Shown: in pieces, positions 1-9,500 of the stretch
How the letters are laid out: every line of letters begins with the position of its first letter
Numbering within the stretch: position 1 is the first letter of the stretch
Assembly: GCA_963844565.1 (NCBI GenBank)
Contig: CAWJON010000002.1
Location: 1,240,001-1,304,000, forward strand
Reading direction: 5' to 3'
Source: JAFEDN01 sp963844565
Lineage (GTDB): Bacteria; Pseudomonadota; Gammaproteobacteria; Coxiellales; Coxiellaceae
Length of the DNA: 64,000 nt
Program-made: the position numbers and the translations under genes
Notes under the pieces: model-generated
Seen by the model: the letters and a program-made list of their open reading frames with translations, nothing else
Database searches by the model: none
Told to the model about the DNA's origin: nothing

Positions 1-875
1 GCAATACCTTGTCCCAAGCTTGGATTGATGGAGCCAGTTTGCGGACTTATCGACACTCACCGAATACGGGCCCACGAAAATCATGGGCCGCTGGAGATGC
101 TACCAGTCGGGGGGTCTGTTTATCGTTACTCACCATGAGGGGGGAAATAGGTTACCCTAGCGCCTTAACTGCCAAACGTTGGGGCTTTTATGATGTTTAT
201 CGTCAAGGAGAACCATTTAAAATTTCACGCCCCTATACTTCTTATGTCATTGAAAATATATTATTTAAGATCTCTTTTCCTGCAGAATTTCATGCGCAGA
301 CAGCAGTTGAGGCCGCAATACAGCTTCACCCCCAAGTTAAAGACAAATTGAATGAAATTAAAGAAATCAAAGTTAAAACTCAAGAATCCGCTATGAGGAT
401 AATTAACAAAACAGGTCCTTTATATAATTCCGCTGATCGAGATCATTGTCTGCAGTATATGATAGCCATCGGCTTAATTTTTGGTACAATGACAGCTGAA
501 CATTATCAAGATGATATTGCCAGTGACCCAAGAATTGATGCTTTACGTGAGCTTATGAAAGTTAGAGAAAAAATTGAATACAGTCGAGATTATTTAGACG
601 AAAATAAACGCTCCATTGGTAATTCTATACAAGTTTTTTTTAACGATGGTAGCAAAACACCTGAAGTAGCTATTGAATTTCCAATTGGTCATGTGAGGCG
701 GCGCAAAGAAGGATTACCGCTGCTGATTGAAAAATTCAAAGACAGCGTTAAGCAAACTTTCAACGAGGAAACAGCAAATAAAATAATTGCTCTAGCCACA
801 GATAAAGAAAAATTTTTGCAAACTCAGCTCGATACCTGGATGGAACTTATTCATCAACCCAACAATAGGCTTTAA
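1..875 (+). CDS. prpD: 2-methylcitrate dehydratase PrpD, C-terminal part (5' end outside window)
   Basis: PrpD dehydrates 2-methylcitrate to 2-methyl-cis-aconitate in the methylcitrate cycle that detoxifies and uses propionyl-CoA. The reading frame is open from the first full codon at position 3, so the gene starts upstream; about 290 residues are visible of a family length near 480. Recognised stretches are LSQAWIDG, RKSWAAGDATSRGV, GYPSALTAKRWGFYDV, HAQTAVEAA, NKTGPLYNSADRDHC, DDIASDPRIDALR and EFPIGHVRRR, which follow the E. coli PrpD order. The TTG at 9 is an internal Leu codon, not a start. The next gene begins 2 nt after the stop, so the two are probably cotranscribed. prpB and prpC would be expected to the left of the window. 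Confidence 0.95.
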   Translation, partial: NTLSQAWIDGASLRTYRHSPNTGPRKSWAAGDATSRGVCLSLLTMRGEIGYPSALTAKRWGFYDVYRQGEPFKISRPYTSYVIENILFKISFPAEFHAQTAVEAAIQLHPQVKDKLNEIKEIKVKTQESAMRIINKTGPLYNSADRDHCLQYMIAIGLIFGTMTAEHYQDDIASDPRIDALRELMKVREKIEYSRDYLDENKRSIGNSIQVFFNDGSKTPEVAIEFPIGHVRRRKEGLPLLIEKFKDSVKQTFNEETANKIIALATDKEKFLQTQLDTWMELIHQPNNRL

Positions 876-877
876 CC

Positions 878-1720
878 ATGAATGAAACCATTCATTTTTT
901 CTTCTTAAGCACACAAGCGAGAATTTTAATCAGTGAATGGAAAGAGCTCGCTAAATGCATCATTAGTCACAGCACTCCCTTACATGAAAAACCAATTACT
1001 AACCTCGAAGAATTAGAAAATTTTGACATTGAAAATTTAGAAAATATAACGTTGGGCACATCCAGTGAAGACACTCATATTCTTATCGAAAAACAAATAA
1101 CCGTCGCTCTGCAAGGACCTTTTGGCGCTTTTTTAAATCAAAAAATTGCTTCGTATGCAAAAGTAGCGCGTTTTCGATTGGAAATTCATTTGAAAAGCGA
1201 AGAGCTGTTTAAAGGCAAACGCACCACTTTGGCCGCTGAAGATCAAATTTCAGAAAAACAATTAAAAAAAATCACTTTTTCCGAGCTAACTGCAGCTCAA
1301 AAACAACTGGAAGACCTGGTGGTTGAGCATGAAAATGAATGGTTGGAATTTATAAAAAACTGGACCGAAACTTTGATTGAGTATTTTAAGAGTAGCAATT
1401 TGCCTTTAACAGATCGAGAAATTAAAGATCTTTATGATGAGAATTTAGCTACTGAAATTCTGCCACGTTTTTCTGATCTCAGTATGCAATTACCCAAGAA
1501 AAAATATCCAACCATGGCTTTTATTGACTATCTTATTTTAAAATCGCATTTAGCCATTCAAAGCTCACTGAGCCGTCGTCATTTATCGCATGAAGAACTA
1601 GATATTTTAGATATCTTAAGAAATTTCAAGCCTCAATTTGAATTAATGAAACAACAAGAAGAGGCCCTATTGTCAAGTCAAAAAGCGCTCACTGAAGAAG
1701 TAGTCAAATTTCTTGAATGA
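878..1720 (+). CDS. hypothetical protein downstream of prpD
   Basis: I do not recognise this 280-residue protein. It is highly charged (many Glu, Lys), lacks cysteine-rich motifs, a signal peptide or membrane segments, and reads as largely alpha-helical with likely coiled-coil stretches around residues 130-160 and 255-280. Its ATG lies 2 nt after the prpD stop, so translation is probably coupled to prpD. Nothing in the sequence ties it mechanistically to propionate metabolism; the link is only positional. Base composition matches its neighbours and the frame is intact, so it is very likely a real gene of unknown role. Confidence 0.75.
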   Translation: MNETIHFFFLSTQARILISEWKELAKCIISHSTPLHEKPITNLEELENFDIENLENITLGTSSEDTHILIEKQITVALQGPFGAFLNQKIASYAKVARFRLEIHLKSEELFKGKRTTLAAEDQISEKQLKKITFSELTAAQKQLEDLVVEHENEWLEFIKNWTETLIEYFKSSNLPLTDREIKDLYDENLATEILPRFSDLSMQLPKKKYPTMAFIDYLILKSHLAIQSSLSRRHLSHEELDILDILRNFKPQFELMKQQEEALLSSQKALTEEVVKFLE

Positions 1721-1723
1721 ATA

Positions 1724-1732
1724 TGTTATAAT
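1724..1732 (+). promoter_or_regulatory. extended -10 promoter element for murI
   Basis: The string TGTTATAAT is a perfect extended -10 (TGn plus consensus TATAAT). No convincing -35 is seen at the usual spacing. The hexamer ends 9 nt before the murI ATG at 1742, so the predicted transcript would have almost no 5' leader. The same string at the same spacing precedes the HAD gene at 46751. Confidence 0.45.
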
Positions 1733-1741
1733 TAATATTAT

Positions 1742-2587
1742 ATGAATATGTCCTCTTTACCTATTGCGGTGTTTGATTCAGGAGTTGGCGGTTTAACTGT
1801 ACTAAGAGCGCTAAAGTCTCATTTACCGAACGAATCTTTCTTATATCTAGGCGATATGGCGCGTCTCCCTTATGGAACAAAAAGTCCTGAAACAATTATC
1901 CGTTACGCTTTTAATGCCACACAGTTCTTATTTGCTCAAAATATAAAGTTGTTAGTTGTGGCTTGTCATACGGCAACCTCATTAGCATTGCCCTTTTTAG
2001 AAAAAAATTTTTTAAACTTACCCATTGTTGGGGTCCTTGAGCCTGGCGCGCAAGCGGCTTGTACCACGACTCGCAATAATCAAATTGCCATCATTGCCAC
2101 TGAGGCCACCGTCAAGGCGCAAGCCTATCAAAAGGCGATTAAGCGGCTTAAGCCGGAAGCCAATGTGGTGGCCAAAGGTTGTAGTCTTTTTGTCGCTTTA
2201 GCCGAAGAAGGTTGGGTGGAAGGCTCTATTGCAGAAGAAGTCGCTAAACAATATTTGTTACCTCTTTTCGACACATCGCCCAAGCCTGATTGTCTTCTCT
2301 TGGGATGTACTCACTTCCCTCCTTTGGCAACTACCATACAAAAAGTATTAGGCCATGACGTCCGCATCATCGACCCTGCCATTGAAACTGCGCGTCAAGT
2401 GAAAGATGTTTTACAAGCAAGGTCATTATTAAATGAGGCTCAAAATCCAACTTCAACACGTTTTTTAGTTACCGATTCACCAGAACGTTTTTCAAAAATA
2501 GCTGCTCAATTTCTCGAGACAACGGTAAATTTATCTCAAGTTACCCTAGTGGAAACTTTTACCCTATCCGAAGAAGAAAAAGCGTAA
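1742..2587 (+). CDS. murI: glutamate racemase
   Basis: MurI interconverts L- and D-glutamate, supplying D-Glu for peptidoglycan. The 281-residue protein has the family landmarks in order: VFDSGVGGLTVL near the N-terminus, the first catalytic cysteine in VVACHTATS (many homologues have ACNTA here), VGVLEPGAQAA, and the second catalytic cysteine in LLLGCTHFPPLA. Length is normal (about 265-285). Two starts are possible, ATG 1742 and ATG 1748. Neither has a Shine-Dalgarno sequence, and a strong -10 lies just upstream, consistent with a leaderless or nearly leaderless message. It is the last gene before a long repeat-filled gap. Confidence 0.95.
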   Translation: MNMSSLPIAVFDSGVGGLTVLRALKSHLPNESFLYLGDMARLPYGTKSPETIIRYAFNATQFLFAQNIKLLVVACHTATSLALPFLEKNFLNLPIVGVLEPGAQAACTTTRNNQIAIIATEATVKAQAYQKAIKRLKPEANVVAKGCSLFVALAEEGWVEGSIAEEVAKQYLLPLFDTSPKPDCLLLGCTHFPPLATTIQKVLGHDVRIIDPAIETARQVKDVLQARSLLNEAQNPTSTRFLVTDSPERFSKIAAQFLETTVNLSQVTLVETFTLSEEEKA

Positions 2588-2602
2588 ATTATCTTCGAAA
2601 AA

Positions 2603-2864
2603 CTAAACCCACTCCGCCTTATCCAGCGACATCCGCCTACTCGCTGGATTGGCGTAACGGGTCCCGTCAGTGGAGATGTTTTCGTGCTCACTACGCCATA
2701 AATAGCAGGTGTAGTTCTTCGTAAGCGCCATTGTGCATGGTGAACTTTTATCATGCTAAATTCGCTTCCGAATTGGCTTCGTTGTGCGCGAAAACATCTC
2801 CACTGCCACCCGTTTGCAAAGCATCGCTGGCGGATGCGCTGAATAAGGCTATGCAGAGGGTTCA
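2603..2864 (+). repeat. ~260 bp palindromic repeat, copy A (MITE-like)
   Basis: This block is repeated in inverted orientation at 3308-3567. Its two ends are imperfect inverted repeats of each other over about 80 bp: the left arm contains CGCCTTATCCAGCGACATCC and ends CAGTGGAGATGTTTTCG, and the right arm, read on the other strand, contains CCTTATTCAGCGCATCCGCC and ends in the same CAGTGGAGATGTTTTCG. A short hairpin (ATCCAGCGA/TCGCTGGAT) lies near the left end. The arms are nearly identical between the copies while the core (about 2695-2780) has diverged. No convincing protein is encoded. Confidence 0.85.
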
Positions 2865-3307
2865 CCTAATCCCAGTAATCGGTTTTGCTAGATCTTATTT
2901 GAATTTATTTAATTGGCACTAATTCTAATTGCCAACGAAATCGTCGTTTATGGGTTTAAAGCAGCGTTATTCCAAATGGAATCCAAAGTAATATTTTGCT
3001 GATGAAGAGCTGCCGCCTGTTGAAATAGCTTAGCCATGATTAAACGTCGATATTAATCCAGGATTAATGCTGCACATTATCCAGGAGGACAAAAAAGGGA
3101 TTGCATAAGCTGCAAGGCTCACATTAAAAAAATTTCAGAGAAATTAAATCTGTAAACCCCATGTGCATACGATTACCCTGGTGTCAGCAAGCCCGCACTG
3201 AAACTCAGCGAATCATTATTCAGTCCTTGAGAAAAAAGGTCGTATAATGTTTTACAGGTGTAGCTTTTATCTAAATTTGTAGATAGTCAGTGATCCAATA
3301 ATGGAAC
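2865..3307. other. gene-free spacer between the two inverted repeat copies
   Basis: About 440 bp lie between repeat copies A and B. I see no credible coding region or RNA gene. The only notable structure is a perfect 17-bp palindrome at 3052-3068 (ATTAATCC, A, GGATTAAT). The arrangement of two inverted elements flanking unique DNA resembles a composite element, but no transposase or its remnant is visible. Confidence 0.6.
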
Positions 3308-3567
3308 TGAACTCTCTGCATAGCCTTATTCAGCGCATCCGCCTGCGAGCTTTGCAAACGGGTGGCAGTGGAGATGTTTTCGCGCGCAACGGAGGCAATT
3401 CCGAAGGAAGTTCATCGTACTTAAGTTCACTTTGCACAATGGTGCTAACAAAGTATTGCGCCAGCCTTTATTGCCGTAGCGAGCACGAAAACATCTCCAC
3501 TGACGGGACCCGTTACGCCAATCCAGCGAGTAGGCGGATGTCGCTGAATAAGGCGGAGTGGGTTTAG
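3308..3567 (-). repeat. ~260 bp palindromic repeat, copy B (MITE-like)
   Basis: This is the inverted partner of 2603-2864. Read on the minus strand it begins CTAAACCCACTCCGCC and ends GCAGAGAGTTCA, matching copy A end to end. The outer arms differ at only a few positions; the middle 90-100 bp is clearly less conserved. It ends 15 bp before the msrB stop codon, so read-through from msrB would enter a long hairpin. Short open frames across it are by-products of the repeat and are not annotated. Confidence 0.85.
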
Positions 3568-3582
3568 GTTTCGCAATCTACA

Positions 3583-4020
3583 CTACTCTGACTTAAATAA
3601 TTTCTCATATTCCCCATACCCTTCTTTCACTAAATCTTCCTTGGGAATAAATCGTAATGCAGCAGAATTCATACAATAGCGAAGACCTGATGGCGCTGGG
3701 CCGTCATTAAAAACATGACCTAAATGAGAGCTCGACTTTTGGCTACAAACCTCGACCCGTGACGATAAGAAACTTTTATCCTCTCTTTGCACCAAAGCCT
3801 CTGGATTAATTGGCTGAGTAAAACTTGGCCATCCGGTACCCGAATCATATTTATCCTTAGAACAAAAAAGTGGTTCGCCAGACACAACATCCACATAAAT
3901 CCCTTCTTGTTTATTATTCCAATATTCATTAGCAAATGCTGGTTCCGTACCCCTTTCCTGAGTAACCTTGTACTGTAAAGCGGTCAATCTTTTTTTTAAT
4001 AATTCTTTGGAAGGTTTCAT
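3583..4020 (-). CDS. msrB: peptide-methionine (R)-S-oxide reductase
   Basis: MsrB reduces methionine-R-sulfoxide in oxidised proteins. The 145-residue protein has the family landmarks KYDSGTGWPSF, SHLGHVFNDGP and the catalytic cysteine in LRYCMNSAALRF near residue 116. It lacks the two CxxC zinc motifs of the E. coli type, so it belongs to the zinc-free type. The position that holds a resolving cysteine in KFDSGCGWPSF-type enzymes is Thr here; Cys in PLFCSKDKYD or VEVCSQKSS might take over. No signal peptide, so cytoplasmic. It is divergent from cydA with a 43-bp shared promoter region, which may couple oxidative repair with bd oxidase expression (inference). Confidence 0.95.
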   Translation of the reverse strand: MKPSKELLKKRLTALQYKVTQERGTEPAFANEYWNNKQEGIYVDVVSGEPLFCSKDKYDSGTGWPSFTQPINPEALVQREDKSFLSSRVEVCSQKSSSHLGHVFNDGPAPSGLRYCMNSAALRFIPKEDLVKEGYGEYEKLFKSE

Positions 4021-4063
4021 ATATTTTGTTATTATAGGACAATTCTTTCAAAGAGAAAAACTC

Positions 4064-5443
4064 ATGCACACGGATATTGTCTTACTTTCTCGAATTCAGT
4101 TTGCTTTTACTATTGCTTTTCATATTATTTTTCCTGCATTTAGCATTGGACTTGCCACTTTTTTAGCGATTATGGAAGCGAGATGGTTAAAAACCAAAAA
4201 TCCAACCTATTTGGGCCTTTGTAAATTTTGGACAAAGATTTTTGCGTTGACATTTGGTATGGGCGTGGTTTCTGGCATCGTGATGGAATTTCAGCTCGGA
4301 ACCAATTGGGCGGAATATACTAAAGCTGTCGGCCCTGCCTTAGGCGGTTTATTCACTTATGAAGTTCTAACTGCTTTCTTCATTGAAGCCGGTTTTTTGG
4401 GGATAATGATTTTTGGCTGGGAAAAAGTAGGTTATAAATTACATTATTTATCAACCCTACTGGTTGTTGTTGGAGTCACCCTATCAGCCTTTTGGATTCT
4501 CAGTGCTAATTCTTGGATGCAATATCCCGGAGGAACAGAATTAATTAATGGGCGTTTTGTTGTAATGGATTGGTTCAAGGTTATCTTTAATCCAACAGTA
4601 TGGCCACGATTTTTACATATGCTGCTGTCGGCTTATATTACCACCGGCTGGGTGATTGCTGGAATATCTGCCCATTATCTCTTAAAAAATCAATACCTCG
4701 AATTCTCAAAACGGTGTTTAGGTTTTGTGAGCATTGCATTAGTTATTCTAGTTCCCGTGCAAATTTTTTTAGGCGATACGGTCGGTCTTAACGTTAGACA
4801 TTATCAACCCATCAAGACGGCGGCTATTGAAGGCCTATGGGAAACCCAAGCAGGCGCTCCTTTACTTTTAGTCGCAATTCCAGATCAAAAAGCTCAACGG
4901 AATCGTTTTGATATTGCTATCCCACACTTGGGCAGCGTTATCAACACGCATCAGTGGAATGGCGAACTACAGGGGTTAAAAAGTGTTCCTCCTCAAGATC
5001 AGCCCTGGGTCACCGGTGTTTTTTATAGTTTTAGAATTATGGTAGGGCTCGGCGTACTCATGCTGATCATAGCCATAACCGCGTTGATTTTAAGATTGCG
5101 TGGCCAGCTTTATAATCAGAGATGGTTTTTACAAACCTGCCGATTATTTTCTCCTGCGGGATTTTTGGCTATTCTTACCGGCTGGTTCACTGCCGAGCTC
5201 GGACGGCAACCTTGGATTGTGCAAAATTTTTTAAGAACTGCCGATTCTGCTTCGCATATTCTAATTCATAACGTTATAGTCTCTTTAGTACTTATCATAG
5301 TCGTGTATGGAATTATCTTTGGGATCTTCTATTTCCGTTATCTCATTAAAATTATTCACAGCGGTCCTCAGGATTTGGGTATGGAAAATGCGCCTTTTTC
5401 TTATATGGAATCCCAAGATATAGTTAAGGAGAATCCACAATGA
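4064..5443 (+). CDS. cydA: cytochrome bd-type quinol oxidase subunit I (short Q-loop, CioA-like)
   Basis: Subunit I of a cytochrome bd oxidase oxidises ubiquinol in the inner membrane and reduces O2 to water, usually with high oxygen affinity. The start ATG 4064 gives MHTDIVLLSRIQFAFTIAFH and has an upstream AAAGAGAAA; an in-frame extension to 3968 would run into msrB and is not family-like. Heme ligands by alignment are His20, the His in WPRFLHMLLSAY and Met in FRIMVGLG. GRQPWIV near the C-terminus is typical. At 459 residues the Q-loop is of the short, cyanide-insensitive (CioA) type. cydB follows with an ATGA overlap. Confidence 0.95.
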   Translation: MHTDIVLLSRIQFAFTIAFHIIFPAFSIGLATFLAIMEARWLKTKNPTYLGLCKFWTKIFALTFGMGVVSGIVMEFQLGTNWAEYTKAVGPALGGLFTYEVLTAFFIEAGFLGIMIFGWEKVGYKLHYLSTLLVVVGVTLSAFWILSANSWMQYPGGTELINGRFVVMDWFKVIFNPTVWPRFLHMLLSAYITTGWVIAGISAHYLLKNQYLEFSKRCLGFVSIALVILVPVQIFLGDTVGLNVRHYQPIKTAAIEGLWETQAGAPLLLVAIPDQKAQRNRFDIAIPHLGSVINTHQWNGELQGLKSVPPQDQPWVTGVFYSFRIMVGLGVLMLIIAITALILRLRGQLYNQRWFLQTCRLFSPAGFLAILTGWFTAELGRQPWIVQNFLRTADSASHILIHNVIVSLVLIIVVYGIIFGIFYFRYLIKIIHSGPQDLGMENAPFSYMESQDIVKENPQ

Positions 5444-6441
5444 CTGTTAATCTTTTGCCACTTGCATGGGGGTTCATTATTGCATTTTGCATCGCCTTAT
5501 ATGTGATTTTAGATGGCTTTACTTTAGGGGCCGGCATGCTGTTGGTATTCCTAAATAAAGAGGAAAGAGATTTAGACGTCAGTGTTTTATTACCCACTTG
5601 GGATGGGAACCAGACTTGGCTGGTCTTAGGTGTCGCCTCTTTATACGGTGCTTTTCCATTAGCGTTTAGCCTAATTCTGCCTGTTTTCTATCTTCCTATC
5701 ATGCTCATGGTCATTAGTTTGCTTTTTCGTGGGGTTATTTTTGAATTCCGGCTAAAAGCGATCGGCAAGGCCCGCTTTACCTGGGATTTAATATTTGCAG
5801 CGTCGTCTTTGCTCATCACTCTAATTCAAGGATTGATTTTAGGTAATTTTATTGAAGGATTTAATCTACAAAATGGAGTATTGACCCCTGCCCATTCCCT
5901 AATTAACGGATTCACTTTATTCACGGCTTTTGGCCTTGTCCTCGGCTATTGTTTACTGGGGTCAACCCGCTTGATCTTAAAAACAGAAGAAGTTCTAAAA
6001 CATAAAATGATTAGGATTGCATTTCTATGCACCTTTTTGGTAGTCATTTGTATCGGCATTACCAGTATTTGGACTCCTTTAATCAATCAAACGATTTTCC
6101 ATCGATGGTTCCAAGGAGGGAACTGGATCTATTTAATGATCCTGCCCTATATCAGCGGTTTATTTTTTATTATTTTAATGGTTTCGCTTTATAAAAGGGA
6201 TGATGCATTACCTTTTTGGTGTACAGTCATTTTGTTTCTTTGTGCATACCTCGGTTTAGTGATTAGCATTTTTCCTTATATTGTTCCTTTTCAAATTACG
6301 CTATGGCAAGGCGCTTCAAGCGATTCTTCATTAAGATTTTTACTATTCGGCGCAGTCATTATGATACCCGTCCTATTGCTTTATACCGGTTATGCTTACC
6401 ATATATTTAAAGGAAAAGTTAAAAATGTCACCCACTATTAA
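5440..6441 (+). CDS. cydB: cytochrome bd-type quinol oxidase subunit II
   Basis: Subunit II is the membrane partner of CydA/CioA and stabilises the heme core. The 333-residue protein has eight to nine hydrophobic segments and the landmarks YVILDGFTLGAGML and PTWDGNQTWLV near the N-terminus, which are characteristic of CydB/CioB. Its ATG overlaps the cydA stop (ATGA), so translation is coupled. The next small gene starts inside its last codons, giving a tight three-gene operon. Confidence 0.95.
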   Translation: MTVNLLPLAWGFIIAFCIALYVILDGFTLGAGMLLVFLNKEERDLDVSVLLPTWDGNQTWLVLGVASLYGAFPLAFSLILPVFYLPIMLMVISLLFRGVIFEFRLKAIGKARFTWDLIFAASSLLITLIQGLILGNFIEGFNLQNGVLTPAHSLINGFTLFTAFGLVLGYCLLGSTRLILKTEEVLKHKMIRIAFLCTFLVVICIGITSIWTPLINQTIFHRWFQGGNWIYLMILPYISGLFFIILMVSLYKRDDALPFWCTVILFLCAYLGLVISIFPYIVPFQITLWQGASSDSSLRFLLFGAVIMIPVLLLYTGYAYHIFKGKVKNVTHY

Positions 6442-6544
6442 AAAGATAAACTGGTTTGTAGCTCTTTATTTGATTAGTTTGCTGATTATTGCAAGTTTTT
6501 CTTTTTTATCTCACTTCCTGATTAACTTTTTAACTAAAATTTAA
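6425..6544 (+). CDS. small membrane subunit of cytochrome bd oxidase (CydZ/DUF2474-like)
   Basis: A 39-residue frame starts at ATG 6425, overlapping the cydB end by 17 nt, with AAAGGAAAAGTTAAA upstream. It encodes a short basic N-terminus (MSPTIKKINWF) followed by one hydrophobic segment, LYLISLLIIASFSFLSHFLI. Small single-span subunits (CydX, CydH, or DUF2474/CydZ in CioAB operons) are usual third components of bd oxidases, and the WF-plus-helix layout fits the DUF2474 type. The identification rests on position, size and topology rather than on a diagnostic residue. Its stop lies 2 bp from the stop of the convergent LRR gene. Confidence 0.7.
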   Translation: MSPTIKKINWFVALYLISLLIIASFSFLSHFLINFLTKI

Positions 6545-6546
6545 TT

Positions 6547-9500
6547 TTATAATGAATTCGCATGAGAAGAAAGTCCGGAAATGCCTGCGACATTATGCTC
6601 AGCTTTGACATAAAATAATGCAGAAGATGAAGTGCCTATTCGAGAATTATGAGTATCACCTAGGGATTTTGCAGTACGTTGTAACAGCTGAAAGCCGGCG
6701 TTAACTGCTGTTTGTACAATTCTCAAATTTTTATAAAGTAAAAGACCGAATCCAACCACGCTGACAATCATGGCTCCTGCGACGGCAGGGGTTAATATGG
6801 AATCCGTAGAGTTTGGGCTTAAATTTGAAGTGGGTAAGCTTAACGAATTGGAATTTGAAAAGGAGCTGGAATTAAAAAAGCCATAAGAATGATTAAGCAT
6901 CTGCCCTTTTACTGTGAATAAATCATCTTCTTGATCTTGAGAAACCTCGCAAGCTCGGGTAGCAGGTAGATTGGCATGACAAAGCTGGTCATCACAGACT
7001 TGCTTAAGAGAGTTTTTCTGAATTTCCAGATATAGGCCGGTGTCATTGATTGGATTTCCACTAATATCAACCGCTGTCAAATTAGTACAAGATACTATTT
7101 CTGTTAAGGGTTGTATGTTGCTGATCGTATTATTAGAAAGATAGAGATAACCCAGTTGATACAGAAAATTTATGGTCATGTTATAGACGGCCACGTTACC
7201 TAACTGATTATTGGACAACCACAACGATTGAAGCTGGGTTAGATTTGAAAGTAATCTTACTTCCAAGTCAGTCAATCGATTATTATTCAAGGCCAATTCT
7301 TGTAACCTAATTAAACTAGAAAATGCTCTACGATCTAAATCGTTCAGTTCATTGTATGCCAACTGCAATGTTGACAAATTACTGAGATTAGCAAGCAATC
7401 TTTCATTCAAGTATATCAACTTATTGTGATCTAAATACAAAAATTTAAGTCCGTATGAGCTGGAAAATATTAGATCACTTAAACTGCTCAATTCATTATT
7501 AGTTAAATATAAAGTTTCTAATTGAGGTAAATTATCAAAAACACGATCACCCAAACTACTTAATCGGTTATACTTCAAATTTAAGTTTTTTAACTGGGGC
7601 AACCCATCAAATGTTCCATTATCTAAGTGTTCCAGTTGGTTATAAGATAAATCCAAAGATTCCAATAAGGAGAAATAAGAAAAAGCATTTTGTGTTATAT
7701 TGCATACCCCACCTTCAATACCGAAGATAGTAAGTCTTGCTGGAAAATAATGCATAAATTCTAGGGTAAGCACAGTTGGGATAAAAGAATTTCCCCCGAT
7801 ATGTAACTCAGTGATTAAATCCGGTAGTTGCTGAGAAAAATCTTCAGGCAGGTAAGTTAGATTATTGGAAGAAATTTTTAAAGAAATTAAGGTCGTCGGA
7901 AGAAAAGGTAAAGCTTCTATTAATGTAGTGCTATTAATTTCGTTATTAGACAAATCTAAATATTCTAAATGATTAAAATAACTAAATAACTCCATATTTA
8001 AAATACTCAATCCGATAGCCTGCAAATTTAAATATTTTAAATAACCTTGATTTACAAACAACTGATTACTCAACACACCTGTTAAATTCTTGTTAGAACT
8101 TAAATCTAACTCTTCCAATTCATCTAAATTAAAAAATACCTTATCGCTTAAACGCACTAATGTATTACGACGTAAATTTAAAACTTTCATTGCTCTTAAG
8201 TCAGAAAATACTTCATCAGTCAAATTGTTCAACCTATTGAATGACAGATCTAAATAATCCAGATTTAAACCGGAAAGTACTTTGTCACCCAAATTATTCA
8301 ACTGGTTTGACTTCAAATTTAATACTCGTAGATTTACTAAATCACTGAAAACCCAATCAACTAAAATCATTAATTGATTGGCGGCTAATTCAAGCGTCTG
8401 TAATCGAGATAACCCTGCAAATGACTTCTCAGTCACGTTAGTTAATAACGCTTCATTTATATATAATTCTAGCAAGTTACTTAAACTTATAAACAAGTTA
8501 TCAGACAGGCTAATTAATGGATTATTACTCAAACTTAAAACTTGTAACTGAGTTAAATTAAGAAACATCTCGCTGCTTAAATATTTCAATTGATTAGAAG
8601 TCAAATTCAATTGTTGTAATACCGCACCTTGCTTTAAAACAGCGCGAATAATTTGTAAAGCTTCATCATAATTTAAATTTTTATCGGATAGTATAAGACT
8701 TGTCATGTTTTTCAAATTGTATTGAGTAATTTGGGCAACAAGAACGTCTACACTTTCATTCACATCCAGCGTCCGAAAAAAATCAATTAGTCTAGCACAA
8801 CACTCAGCGGTATCCTTCGACGCCCAATCCTGAACATTATTATTAAATTTAAAAGGAGGTTTATATTGACATTTGATCGCAGAAACAAAGCTCATGATTA
8901 TTTTTACTAAAAAAAATAATTCCGTAGCTAATTTGACGCTGCTAAAAACTGAAAACGGGAGCTGTTGCTTCCAAAATGAAGTCGATTGTCCAAGCCACCA
9001 TAATAAATAATTGGCATACAAACGGCGCGGGATAGAGCTCATGGACGATAGTTTTTCTTCATCCGCCAAATCAAGTTGAGATAATTTTTCTAAGTCCTCT
9101 AATGCAGAAGCTTTCATATACAAAATTAATTTGAGTTCCTCGACAGAATATCCCGCTTGGCGTAGTCGAAGCAAATCCTTAAAACCTATTGCTTGAGCAA
9201 TTTTTGCCAAACATTCTAGGATATTCAGTTGTGTTAACTTGAATCCAGCACGGCCTCGGCGAATATCTTCAAACGCTTTTTTCCGATCCTCAATACTCAA
9301 CCGACCATCCCAGCAGATAACGTCTTCTAGTCTTTGCATTCTGTTACTTAAAGATGAAAAAGGGAAGATCTCACATACGATATCTCGCCAAATGCCACCC
9401 GAATTTTCCAGATATTGTGTGATTCGATCGTTTATTCTTGCTAATTCGTTTGAATGCAAAGTTTTAACCTGGCGTATACTCCAAAGACTTTGTATAGAAC

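Noticed and set aside
2536..2922. Short open frames on both strands over repeat copy A
   Set aside because: They fall within a palindromic repeat, have no ribosome-binding site, and resemble nothing; they are by-products of the repeat sequence.
3301..3567. 88-codon open frame over repeat copy B
   Set aside because: It mirrors the frame in copy A because the DNA is repeated; the diverged core breaks any protein-level conservation.
3968..4063. N-terminal extension of cydA
   Set aside because: It would overlap msrB, has no family similarity, and a good ribosome-binding site precedes ATG 4064.
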